A stretch of DNA of 15,123 bases from Candidatus Magasanikbacteria bacterium RIFCSPLOWO2_02_FULL_44_11 (GTDB taxonomy: Bacteria > Patescibacteriota > Patescibacteriia > Magasanikbacterales > GWA2-37-8). A program made the translations under genes and the position numbers. The notes under the pieces were generated by a model. That model made no database searches. It had not been told where the DNA came from and saw nothing but the letters and a program-made list of their open reading frames with translations. Positions 6,641 to 13,366 of this stretch are shown one piece after another (the stretch's first letter is position 1; each line of letters begins with the position of its first letter). The DNA lies in the NCBI GenBank assembly GCA_001783035.1, contig MFQK01000037.1, positions 13,997-29,119 on the forward strand, given 5' to 3'.

Positions 6641-7531
6641 TTATGTCAAAAGAATGTAAACGCCCGAGAACATGATTGTCGCTCCGATAACTTTCTTAAT
6701 CAGTGTAGGCGCAGAAATATCCTCTTTGATAATATTCGGAATTAAAAGCGTGAGTAATACACCGATAATAATTGCGTAAAAAGATTGTACTTGCATAACG
6801 ACTGTAACCAATCCAGCGGAAGGAGCGATTGCGAGAGCTTTTTTGATGCTCATCTGACCGAAAAAATCCAAAACATTATTCCAAGAGAACCAGACATACT
6901 TTCCTGCTGTCGCGGTTTTAATTCCTTCAATAACTTGTCTCCGTATTGATGGGACAATAAACATTGTAAGTCCTGCTAGCGCAGAGCCAAGATTATCGAG
7001 CATGAAGTAGTCCCAGAATGACATTTTTGTTAGCCCATAATCTATAAACAAAGTCATAACAGACCACATTAAAATTGCTATCAGTATCATTCCAAAACCC
7101 TTGATGAAAATGCCTTTGCTCTTTTCAAATGAAACTATGGCGGCACCCGCAAGGACAATCACGAATCCAAAAAGCTCGTTTGAAGATAGTGTCTGACCTA
7201 AAAAAGTAAAGGCAAGAATTACTGTAATGACAGGTATAAGTTTGAAAAGAATTACAAGAGAGGAAGTATCACCTCGCTCAAGCGCTTTTGCATAGAAGCC
7301 ATAGGAATAAACAAGGATCATTCCAGTTGCAATTGGAATTAAAGAATAAATACTCAATTCTGGCGTTCCCGCGAATAGAATAATCGCGGCGAAAAAAACC
7401 CAACTTGTGATTGTTGAAAAGAAAACAAAATCAAAAATTCCTTTCGTATATTTACCGAGGATGTGTTTATCCACAAAATTGGATGAAGCCCAAAATAGTG
7501 GTGCAAATAATGAAAGAAAAATCCAGTTCAT
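6641..7531 (-). CDS. EamA / drug-metabolite (DMT) superfamily transporter
   Basis: 296 residues with about ten hydrophobic helices in two five-helix halves, the usual length and layout of EamA transporters. The first helix (MNWIFLSLFAPLFWASSNFVDK) has the family's small-residue and aromatic pattern, and the end of each half shows the typical ExL/F-x-G-F-V-x-V-L-A-G-A helix (SSNELFGFVIVLAGAAIVSFEK and LIKKVIGATIMFSGVYILLT). It is an inner-membrane permease, usually an exporter of small metabolites or drugs; the substrate cannot be read from sequence. It starts 1 bp after the stop of the small XRE gene and ends 3 bp before the MBL gene, so all three are one operon. Base composition is AT-rich relative to ychF and the pil genes. 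Confidence 0.9.
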   Translation of the reverse strand: MNWIFLSLFAPLFWASSNFVDKHILGKYTKGIFDFVFFSTITSWVFFAAIILFAGTPELSIYSLIPIATGMILVYSYGFYAKALERGDTSSLVILFKLIPVITVILAFTFLGQTLSSNELFGFVIVLAGAAIVSFEKSKGIFIKGFGMILIAILMWSVMTLFIDYGLTKMSFWDYFMLDNLGSALAGLTMFIVPSIRRQVIEGIKTATAGKYVWFSWNNVLDFFGQMSIKKALAIAPSAGLVTVVMQVQSFYAIIIGVLLTLLIPNIIKEDISAPTLIKKVIGATIMFSGVYILLT

Positions 7532-7532
7532 G

Positions 7533-7724
7533 TTATTTGATTAAATCCACAATTGCGACATTGAGGGCTTTCGCGATTTTGTTCACAACAAACACGGAGG
7601 GCTTTTTAATAACGCCAGTTTCAATCTTAATAAGAGTTGTGTAAGGCACATTTGTCTTACGAGTAAAATCGTCTTGAGAAAGTCCTAGTTTTTTGAGTCC
7701 ATTATACAATTTCCTTTTTCTCAA
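7533..7724 (-). CDS. Small XRE-family helix-turn-helix regulator
   Basis: 63 residues, essentially one lambda-Cro/CI-type HTH: LSQDDFTRKTNVPYTTLIKI (14-33) covers the turn and recognition helix, and VVNKIAKALNVAIVDLIK closes the five-helix fold. It is a DNA-binding protein with no sensing domain. The start is uncertain. TTG at 7724 is the longest choice; an in-frame TTG at codon 6, after AAAAAGGAAA, is possible and no ATG fits. It starts 7 bp after the tRNA-Ala CCA and 1 bp before the EamA gene ends the gap on the other side. It likely represses its own operon, though no clear operator is seen. The short tRNA-to-start gap suggests read-through from the tRNA promoter. Confidence 0.85.
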   Translation of the reverse strand: MRKRKLYNGLKKLGLSQDDFTRKTNVPYTTLIKIETGVIKKPSVFVVNKIAKALNVAIVDLIK

Positions 7725-7731
7725 TTCGGAA

Positions 7732-7808
7732 TGGTGGACCTAATGGGATTTGAACCCATGACCTTTCCCATGCCATGGGAACGCTCTAGCCAGCTGAGCT
7801 ATAGGCCC
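7732..7808 (-). tRNA. tRNA-Ala (anticodon GGC), CCA encoded
   Basis: The minus-strand sequence folds as a complete cloverleaf of 77 nt: acceptor GGGCCTA with TAGGTCC, D-stem GCTC/GAGC, anticodon stem TTCCC/GGGAA with loop ATGGCAT (anticodon GGC), T-stem ATGGG/CCCAT with loop TTCAAAT, discriminator A and genomic CCA (7734-7732). The acceptor has the G3:U70 wobble pair, the main identity element of alanine tRNA. It reads GCC (and GCU) codons. No terminator lies between its 3' end and the XRE gene. Confidence 0.97.
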
Positions 7809-7823
7809 GTAATAATAAGCGGG

Positions 7824-7852
7824 ATTATAAAAGTTTTTCTTTGTCTTGTCAA
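7824..7852 (-). promoter_or_regulatory. Perfect-consensus promoter of tRNA-Ala
   Basis: On the minus strand TTGACA (7852-7847) lies exactly 17 bp from TATAAT (7829-7824). Start would be near 7817, about 9 nt before the mature tRNA 5' end. It is back to back with the ychF promoter, the two -35 boxes being 9 bp apart. Confidence 0.85.
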
Positions 7853-7861
7853 CGATAACAC

Positions 7862-7890
7862 TTGCCTTTTAGCTAAAATTCGGCTATAGT
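7862..7890 (+). promoter_or_regulatory. Promoter of the ychF-VIT operon
   Basis: TTGCCT (7862-7867) and TATAGT (7885-7890) are 17 bp apart. Start would be near 7897, giving a leader of about 17 nt with no Shine-Dalgarno sequence before the ATG at 7914. Confidence 0.7.
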
Positions 7891-7907
7891 GTGACCACTC
7901 ACACTAT
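7886..7907. promoter_or_regulatory. Candidate operator: perfect 9-bp inverted repeat at the ychF promoter
   Basis: ATAGTGTGA (7886-7894) and TCACACTAT (7899-7907) are perfect complements around CCAC. The repeat covers most of the -10 box and the predicted start point, the classic position for a repressor dimer. In RNA only the right half plus a few bases would be transcribed, so a DNA site is more likely than an RNA hairpin. Confidence 0.55.
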
Positions 7908-7913
7908 CCTTTT

Positions 7914-8984
7914 ATGTCATTTTCTATTGGTATTGTCGGGCTGCCGAATGTTGGCAAGTCAACACTCTTTAATGCCCTGACCAGAAGCAAACAGGCCAAT
8001 GCCGCCAATTATCCCTTTTGTACCATCGACCCGAACGTCGGGGTGGTTGAAGTGCCCGACGCCCGCTTGGCCAGGCTGACCGAGGTGTCAAAATCAGCCA
8101 AAACCATTCCCACCACGATCGAATTCGTGGATATTGCCGGCTTGGTCAAAGGCGCCTCCGAAGGCGAAGGCCTAGGCAACAAATTTTTATCACACATCCG
8201 CGAAGTGGACGCGATGGCGCAAGTCGCGCGCGCTTTTAACGATGATAATGTCATCCATGTCCATAATCGCATCGACCCCAAAGATGACGCGGCGATTATA
8301 AATACCGAACTCGCCCTCGCCGATTTACAAACAGTGGAGAAGCGCCTCGAAAACACCAAGCGCATGATGAAAGGTGTTGGCGCCAAAGAATACGGCCTCC
8401 AAACCGCCCTATTCCAGCGTGTCTATGACCATTTGCAAAATGGCAACCCAGCTCGCGACCTTTCGTATAATGAGGAAGAGGCAACGCTCCTGCGCGACCT
8501 GCATCTTTTAACGATGAAGCCGATGCTCTATGTCGTCAACGTCGATGAAGGCGGGACAAACGCCGCTCGTATTAGCGAATCGGCCGAGCAAATTGAAATT
8601 TCCGCCAAGCTCGAAGCCGAGCTGGCCGACTTGACGGTCGAGGAAGCGCGCCAGTATCTCAAAGACCTGGGCATAACCCAAACCGGTTTGGATAAATTAA
8701 TTGTCGCCGGCTACAAACTATTAAATCTTATCACTTATTTCACTTCGGGTGAGCCCGAAACGCGCGCTTGGACCGTGGGCGAACACACCAAAGCTCCCGA
8801 TGCGGCCGGCGTTATCCATACCGACTTCATCAAGGGTTTCGTGAAAGCCGATGTCATCGGTTGGAAAGAATTTGCCGCCGGTGGTGGCTGGAGCAAAGTC
8901 CGCGAAACCGGTAAACTACGTTTGGAAGGGAAAGATTATATCGTCAAAGATGGCGATGTCGTCTATTTTCACGTGAGCAAATAA
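7914..8984 (+). CDS. ychF: YchF (Obg-like) P-loop ATPase
   Basis: 356 residues, close to the usual 360-365. G1 is GLPNVGKST (9-17), G3 is DIAGLVKGA (73-81), and the G4 position carries N209-V-D-E212 in place of NKxD. This is the family's NxxE signature, which shifts preference to ATP. A coiled-coil arm (about 128-180) follows, and a C-terminal TGS-type domain ends with KDYIVKDGDVVYFHVSK. YchF is a cytosolic, ribosome-associated ATPase linked to translation and to oxidative-stress responses; detailed function is unsettled. It is the first gene of a two-gene operon with a VIT-type metal transporter 1 bp downstream. That pairing fits a link with metal or redox stress, but this is inference. The promoter carries a palindromic candidate operator. 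Confidence 0.97.
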   Translation: MSFSIGIVGLPNVGKSTLFNALTRSKQANAANYPFCTIDPNVGVVEVPDARLARLTEVSKSAKTIPTTIEFVDIAGLVKGASEGEGLGNKFLSHIREVDAMAQVARAFNDDNVIHVHNRIDPKDDAAIINTELALADLQTVEKRLENTKRMMKGVGAKEYGLQTALFQRVYDHLQNGNPARDLSYNEEEATLLRDLHLLTMKPMLYVVNVDEGGTNAARISESAEQIEISAKLEAELADLTVEEARQYLKDLGITQTGLDKLIVAGYKLLNLITYFTSGEPETRAWTVGEHTKAPDAAGVIHTDFIKGFVKADVIGWKEFAAGGGWSKVRETGKLRLEGKDYIVKDGDVVYFHVSK

Positions 8985-8985
8985 C

Positions 8986-9708
8986 ATGGGCATTCATCAC
9001 AACCCGGACTTTATTCATCATCAAAAAAACAGTCTAAGCGTCTCCATAATCCGTGAGATTGTTTTTGGTATGGAAGATGGTTTGGTTTCAACCATGGGGG
9101 CGGTGACGGGTATTGCTGCCGCGAGCCAAAATCACTTTATCGTCATATTATCCGGTGTGGTCATTATCGCGGTCGAATCAATATCAATGGGTGTCGGGTC
9201 GTATTTATCGACCAAATCGGAAAATGAAATCGACGAACGAAAATTGTTCGAAGAACGACATGAGCTCCACCACCATCCAGCCGAAGAGCGAGAAGAGCTA
9301 GTGGAAATGTATGTGGAAGATGGTTGGCCAAAAAAATTATCTGAAGAAATGGCCGAAGTCGCGTCTAAAAATAAAAAACTTTTTTTACAAGAGATGGCTT
9401 ATCGCGAATTGAAAGTATTTCCGGATAAAATGGAGCAGCCGCTCCACAATGGTATTGCCATGAGCATCGCCTACATTATCGGCGGGTGTATGGCTCTACT
9501 CCCCTACTTGGTCATTCCCAATATCCAAACCGCTATCACCTATTCGGTCATTATCACACTCTTCAGTCTTTTTACGTTAGGCGTGTTGACCACGCAATAT
9601 TCCAAAAGAAGCTGGTGGAAAGCGGGCCTGGAAATGCTCTTACTCGCGAGCGTCGCCGCTTTGTTTGGTTATGTCGCCGGTCAGATCGCTCGCTATTATC
9701 TTGGCTAA
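8986..9708 (+). CDS. VIT1/CCC1 family Fe2+/Mn2+ transporter
   Basis: 240 residues. The first helix region has REIVFGMEDGLVSTMGAVTG (23-42), matching the family's G-x-x-D-G-L-v-s-t signature, followed by the ESISMGVGSYLSTKSE helix (about 65-80). A Glu/His-rich cytosolic segment (about 80-150, with HELHHHPAEEREELVE) corresponds to the metal-binding domain of VIT1-type proteins. Three more helices follow (about 154-175, 181-203, 212-236). The family exports ferrous iron or manganese from the cytosol by H+ antiport in plant and yeast vacuoles; in bacteria it acts at the inner membrane, and the exact ion here is unknown. ATG begins 1 bp after the ychF stop, so translation is probably coupled. Its TAA overlaps the stop of the convergent methyltransferase gene. 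Confidence 0.93.
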   Translation: MGIHHNPDFIHHQKNSLSVSIIREIVFGMEDGLVSTMGAVTGIAAASQNHFIVILSGVVIIAVESISMGVGSYLSTKSENEIDERKLFEERHELHHHPAEEREELVEMYVEDGWPKKLSEEMAEVASKNKKLFLQEMAYRELKVFPDKMEQPLHNGIAMSIAYIIGGCMALLPYLVIPNIQTAITYSVIITLFSLFTLGVLTTQYSKRSWWKAGLEMLLLASVAALFGYVAGQIARYYLG

Positions 9709-10886
9709 GATGCGAAACGAAAGCGCCAGATTTCCCGGCCAACTCGCTGGCCCTCGCGATGGTATAGTAGATAAGGCGTCTTGGAAAATTTTTGCGGCAA
9801 CAGGGGGATGGGCTCAAACCCGTCTTTTTTTAGATCTGCAACTAGTCCTTCCGCTACGGAAATCCAGCCAGCCGACGTTTGAAAGCGCGGAAAAATAAAG
9901 ACAACCGCGGCGTTTGGTCTAAGTATTTTTGTAAATGAAGCAAAAGCTTGTTTATAAAGTTTCTGGAGTGCCGCCTGCGAAATTCGCAGCTGCTCCGGCG
10001 ATTCGCGTCCTTTGAGCGGCGGCCCGAGATACGGTTCGGTCACGACCACGTCGACCGATCGGTCAGAAATCATCGTCGGTAGTTTTGCCGCATCGCAAAC
10101 CGAAATTTTCAAAGCAGCCCGTAGTTTGCCTGTGGCGAGCCATTCTAGATTTTTTTTAGTGTCTTCAATTGCTTTTGGCGATGCATCGGTACCTATCAAT
10201 TTGGTAAATCCCAGGAGCATCGCCTCGCTGATGATGGTCCCCGATCCACAAAAGGGATCAAGTAAGATTTTTTCCGTGGTCGCTCCGGAAAGATTGATCA
10301 TCATCATGGCTAACTTCGGAGGGAGCATGCCGCTGGTGTCGTCGCGACCCGGACGGCCAAAATCTCGCTGGCTAAAAGACTCAAAAGGCTGGACCGCGAC
10401 CGATTGCGCTACGGCAAAACCCTTGCCTTGCGGAACAATTAAAAACTCGCGGCCTTTGGTAATCAGGCCATTTTTATCGACGGATACGGAAGAAAGAGCC
10501 GCTTTTCCGCGGTTATCGACAAATCGGATTGATTTACCTTTGGCTTTTAGCCTTTTTTTGAGAGCGAGTCCCCAAGCATACCCCCACTCGCTTCCTTTTG
10601 GAATGGCATACAAACTTAATCCAAAATGGATCTTACCGGTCACGCCATCGAGCTCAAGCGCCAGGCGGTCGAGTAGAGCTTCTTCAGTTAGGCCGGCGGC
10701 TAGTTCCTTGGCAATTTTAACCGTACCACCGAGTTTTTTAATCAACTCCCCCGGCTCATTCGCCAATTCGAATTTTGCAATATCTGGCGTGAGCAAATCA
10801 GGGTTCGACGACAAAACAGCCGCGAGCTCGGCTAAAGATAAAAGGGGCTCACGCCCCAAGACAAACCACCATAAAGTTCGTGCCAT
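9705..10886 (-). CDS. Trm11/UPF0020-like RNA (guanine-N2) methyltransferase
   Basis: 393 residues. The N-terminal half (about 1-165) has the size and position of a THUMP-type RNA-binding region. DFGRPGRDDTSGMLPPKLAMMMINLS (175-200) is the linker typical of Trm11 and archaeal TrmG10 enzymes. The Rossmann methyltransferase domain follows: motif I LLDPFCGSGTI (208-218), acidic residue in IGTDAS (231-236), motif IV TEPYLGPPL (283-291). Known relatives methylate tRNA G10 or 23S rRNA on N2 and have D/N-PPY at motif IV. Here it is T-E-P-Y, which keeps the PY part but changes the first residues. It is the last gene of the pilus operon, 4 bp after the 103-residue gene, and overlaps the VIT gene's stop codon. 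RNA methyltransferase is well supported; target base is not. Confidence 0.85.
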   Translation of the reverse strand: MARTLWWFVLGREPLLSLAELAAVLSSNPDLLTPDIAKFELANEPGELIKKLGGTVKIAKELAAGLTEEALLDRLALELDGVTGKIHFGLSLYAIPKGSEWGYAWGLALKKRLKAKGKSIRFVDNRGKAALSSVSVDKNGLITKGREFLIVPQGKGFAVAQSVAVQPFESFSQRDFGRPGRDDTSGMLPPKLAMMMINLSGATTEKILLDPFCGSGTIISEAMLLGFTKLIGTDASPKAIEDTKKNLEWLATGKLRAALKISVCDAAKLPTMISDRSVDVVVTEPYLGPPLKGRESPEQLRISQAALQKLYKQAFASFTKILRPNAAVVFIFPRFQTSAGWISVAEGLVADLKKDGFEPIPLLPQKFSKTPYLLYHREGQRVGREIWRFRFAS

Positions 10887-10890
10887 AATT

Positions 10891-11202
10891 TTAAGGAGTA
10901 CTCGTTGAAATTTTAATAAATATCTGTCGCAGCTGTTTGGGAATGATTATTGATTCGTTCTTTGTTCTCACCAATTCCTGGGCTTTGTCGTAGGCCTTTC
11001 TATTTATCGTATCCAATTGTTCGTTGGCATTTAAAACAACGATCGTATTGGCATCATCAAGGGTGCGATAGATATTGACATACATAAAATAACCGCTCAC
11101 TATGACGCTCGCGAGCATACCACCAATCAGGGTAATACTCAAGATCTTCCAAGGCAGATAAGCAGCATTGGTTTTGAGGGTTAAACCTTTAATTAGCGAC
11201 AT
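10891..11202 (-). CDS. Single-pass membrane protein of the pilus operon, unknown family
   Basis: 103 residues from the ATG at 11202. An in-frame TTG at 11223 would add 7 residues, but ATG gives the normal short overlap (14 bp) with pilO. One hydrophobic helix (about residues 19-41, ILSITLIGGMLASVIVSGYF) is followed by a polar, largely helical segment that would face the periplasm (DDANTIVVLNANEQLDTINRKAYDKAQELVRTKN). I do not recognise a family. It occupies the place where pilP follows pilO in proteobacteria, but there is no lipobox and no PilP-like beta domain. A short PilO-like or accessory subunit of the PilMNO complex is a guess from topology and position only. Confidence 0.7.
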   Translation of the reverse strand: MSLIKGLTLKTNAAYLPWKILSITLIGGMLASVIVSGYFMYVNIYRTLDDANTIVVLNANEQLDTINRKAYDKAQELVRTKNESIIIPKQLRQIFIKISTSTP

Positions 11203-11749
11203 AGAGTGAAAATTCAATATCAAGGCTCGTCTGGGGATCGGCGTTTTGTTTGTTGCGATCTACAAAAGAGCTTAAATGCAAGCGATTGATGGAAATAAAA
11301 TAATCGGCTTTTTCCAGGCTCTGCAGATATTCCAAAATGTTGAGGTAGCTGCCGGTCAGGTTGAGGGTCATAGAGACCCGATGGTTCGAAGGCGTGTCCA
11401 GGTTTGAAGCGATAATTTTTTGTAAAATATGGTGGCGGTTGGAAAGATCCTCAAGAAGCGTGATCAATCTTAGTTCGTCGCCTCGCCGATAAAGAAACTT
11501 TTCTAAACCGGCCATGCTATCTTTAATCGCTTCGACCTGCTTGATAGCCGTCCGGGCATTAACGCTGCGACTGTGTTTTTTTTCTAAATAAAGCCGGAGC
11601 TCATAGACCTGTCGGTTGGCTTGATGTATCGATCGAATCGTTCGCATCAGAATAAGGGCGACAATAGCTATCGCCATGAGAAATCCCCCGCCAATCAAGA
11701 TCAAAACTTTTTTTTCTTTCGTGGATTTCATAATATTATCAAAAATCAT
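11189..11749 (-). CDS. pilO: PilO-like type IV pilus alignment subunit
   Basis: 186 residues: a short cytosolic N terminus, one membrane helix (about 14-35, VLILIGGGFLMAIAIVALILM), a coiled-coil-like segment (about 40-85) and a ferredoxin-like C-terminal domain. That domain shows the PilO pattern: VSMTLNLTGSYLNILEYLQSLEKADYFISINRLHL then a final beta strand LDIEFSLYV. PilO pairs with PilN in the inner membrane and links the PilM ring to the pilus. The start codon overlaps the pilN stop by 11 bp; a second in-frame ATG at 11731 is also possible. Assignment rests on topology, the LTGSYLNILEYLQSLE motif and gene order, because PilO sequences diverge strongly. Confidence 0.82.
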   Translation of the reverse strand: MIFDNIMKSTKEKKVLILIGGGFLMAIAIVALILMRTIRSIHQANRQVYELRLYLEKKHSRSVNARTAIKQVEAIKDSMAGLEKFLYRRGDELRLITLLEDLSNRHHILQKIIASNLDTPSNHRVSMTLNLTGSYLNILEYLQSLEKADYFISINRLHLSSFVDRNKQNADPQTSLDIEFSLYVAN

Positions 11750-12272
11750 TTAGCTGGCCGCGAATTTCAAAATCGACATTCGTTTTTTGAAATAATTGCG
11801 ATGTCGGTGCCGACAAGTTAGTCAACCAGCTCACACCTTGCATATTTTTTTGGAAATCCAAAAGCGCCTGACGGGTATCGGCCACACCGACCAGAAGAAA
11901 GCTGTTTGTGCTCCGGAATATTTCTAAGGCCTGGATCGTAATTGATGGTGGTATGACGCCGATGAGTTCGACCAGTTTGGGAGTTAATTCAGTATATTCT
12001 TCGCCCGACGCGGTAATATTCCTCGTCAAAATATTGATACGCCGGACATCGCGATTGGCGGCCGTTTGCTCACGGTTGACCAAAAGCGAGCTGACAGCCA
12101 AGTCATTAAGTGTCTGGCTGACTACCCAAAAACCAAGTAAATGGATTATAGCGAGGAGCGCTGCCGTTAATAAAACAAACTCCAGCAACTGTTTAATAAA
12201 AATATATCGGATCAGCTTTTTTAACCGGTCCTTTTTATCTGGCGATATCAGACTAAGATGGAGATGGTTCAT
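11739..12272 (-). CDS. pilN: PilN-like type IV pilus alignment subunit
   Basis: 177 residues. A short cytosolic N terminus (MNHLHLSLISPDKK) takes the place of the PilM-binding INLLP-type peptide. A membrane helix follows (about 30-52, LLEFVLLTAALLAIIHLLGFWVV), then a helical linker and a PilN-like domain with the marker PKLVELIGVIPPSITIQALEI (about 98-118) and DTRQALLDFQKNMQGVSWLTNLSAP. PilN binds PilM through its cytosolic tail and PilO through the periplasmic part. Its ATG overlaps the pilM TGA by 4 bp (ATGA), showing translational coupling. The canonical N-terminal motif is only loosely kept here, as often in deep-branching lineages. Confidence 0.88.
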   Translation of the reverse strand: MNHLHLSLISPDKKDRLKKLIRYIFIKQLLEFVLLTAALLAIIHLLGFWVVSQTLNDLAVSSLLVNREQTAANRDVRRINILTRNITASGEEYTELTPKLVELIGVIPPSITIQALEIFRSTNSFLLVGVADTRQALLDFQKNMQGVSWLTNLSAPTSQLFQKTNVDFEIRGQLNDF

Positions 12273-13360
12273 ACGTTTTCATCTAAAGGATTTTCCGCGG
12301 CGCGCAAGGCCAGCCCGATAGCGGAAGCCATATCGAGGCCACGTTTTTTTTTGTCATCGTCCATCGACTCGGTTAGGACATTTTTCCAGACATTGGCAGC
12401 GGCACTCGAAATTTTAAGCTTCTGCGACAAAATAATCGTCAAGTTACCAAGCTCGGCCAGTGAACCGCTCATGGTGATGTGGGTGATGGGATTAGCGCCT
12501 TCAAAGTGATCATGGTAGAAACTCAAATTCTGCTTAATTTTCTCAACCAAAGAGGTGACGAGTTTATCAATAACCGGCAGATACGACGATGACTCTTTGA
12601 TAAAGCGGACCCCTGTCTTAAAGAACAATTCAGCGGCTTTTGGCGACGCAATTTTCAAGCGTTGGGCGATAGCCGTAATGGCGATCTCGGCGGAAAAAGG
12701 GATGCTGGTGCTGAACTGCACCATACCATGGTCGTAGATTACAATGCTCGAATGCGTTTGCCCAAGGTTTAATAACGCTCTAGCCTCTCCGTCATAAACT
12801 TTTGATTTGGTAATCAGGCAGCGCGACAAAGCAATCGATTCGGGCTCAAGCGCGAGCGGATTCAGGCCGGACGCTTCTAAAAGATAGGTGTAGCTGTCGG
12901 AAATACTCTTTGGCACGGCGGCCAAAAGCAAGTCGGTCGAGTAGTTTCCCGATTTTATAATTTGCCAATCAAGAAATGTTTCCGCCATCTCAAAGGGTAA
13001 ATGTTTGGCGGCATGATACTCGACATCTTCCGACATAAGGTCGACTGTCGGAATGGCGACCGTAATACGTTTTATAAACGTCTTCAGCTCCGGTAAGTTG
13101 GCCACTACCCAACGGCTCCGAAGAGGTTTATATGTTTTGTCTGCCCCGAGCAGGTGCAATATCTTTCGGCGGACAACTTCCGGTTGTTCGATTTCACCAT
13201 TCACAATCGCGCCGGGAGGCAAAGCAGCGGAGCGGACCGTCTGTATGGAGCAATATGATTGTTTTTGAAACGGTTTATGCGGAACCAGCTGGATGAGCGT
13301 CAAAGACAAATCGTCGATTTCGAGACCAAACGCGCCGGTAAAAGGATTTGACAAAAGCAT
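12269..13360 (-). CDS. pilM: PilM, FtsA/actin-like ATPase of the type IV pilus
   Basis: 363 residues, the usual length. It opens with GAFGLEIDDLSLTLIQL (9-25), the phosphate-1 strand of the actin/FtsA fold, shows ILHLLGADKTYKPLRSRWVVANLPE (70-93) and a core with LLNLGQTHSSIVIYDHG (about 195-211, phosphate-2 type). It ends with THITMSGSLAELGNLTIILSQKL (the adenosine motif GG is SGS here) and AIGLALRA. PilM is a cytosolic ring component that binds the PilN tail. It follows pilC by 6 bp and overlaps pilN by 4 bp. The family PilM often has xGI-D at the N-terminal strand; here it is GLEID, a normal variant. Confidence 0.94.
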   Translation of the reverse strand: MLLSNPFTGAFGLEIDDLSLTLIQLVPHKPFQKQSYCSIQTVRSAALPPGAIVNGEIEQPEVVRRKILHLLGADKTYKPLRSRWVVANLPELKTFIKRITVAIPTVDLMSEDVEYHAAKHLPFEMAETFLDWQIIKSGNYSTDLLLAAVPKSISDSYTYLLEASGLNPLALEPESIALSRCLITKSKVYDGEARALLNLGQTHSSIVIYDHGMVQFSTSIPFSAEIAITAIAQRLKIASPKAAELFFKTGVRFIKESSSYLPVIDKLVTSLVEKIKQNLSFYHDHFEGANPITHITMSGSLAELGNLTIILSQKLKISSAAANVWKNVLTESMDDDKKKRGLDMASAIGLALRAAENPLDENV

Positions 13361-13366
13361 ACGTTT

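Noticed and set aside
10012..10908. Long open frame (about 298 codons) on the plus strand
   Set aside because: It lies antisense to the methyltransferase gene, is Ser/Arg/Pro-rich and low in recognisable motifs, while the minus-strand frame has intact methyltransferase motifs.
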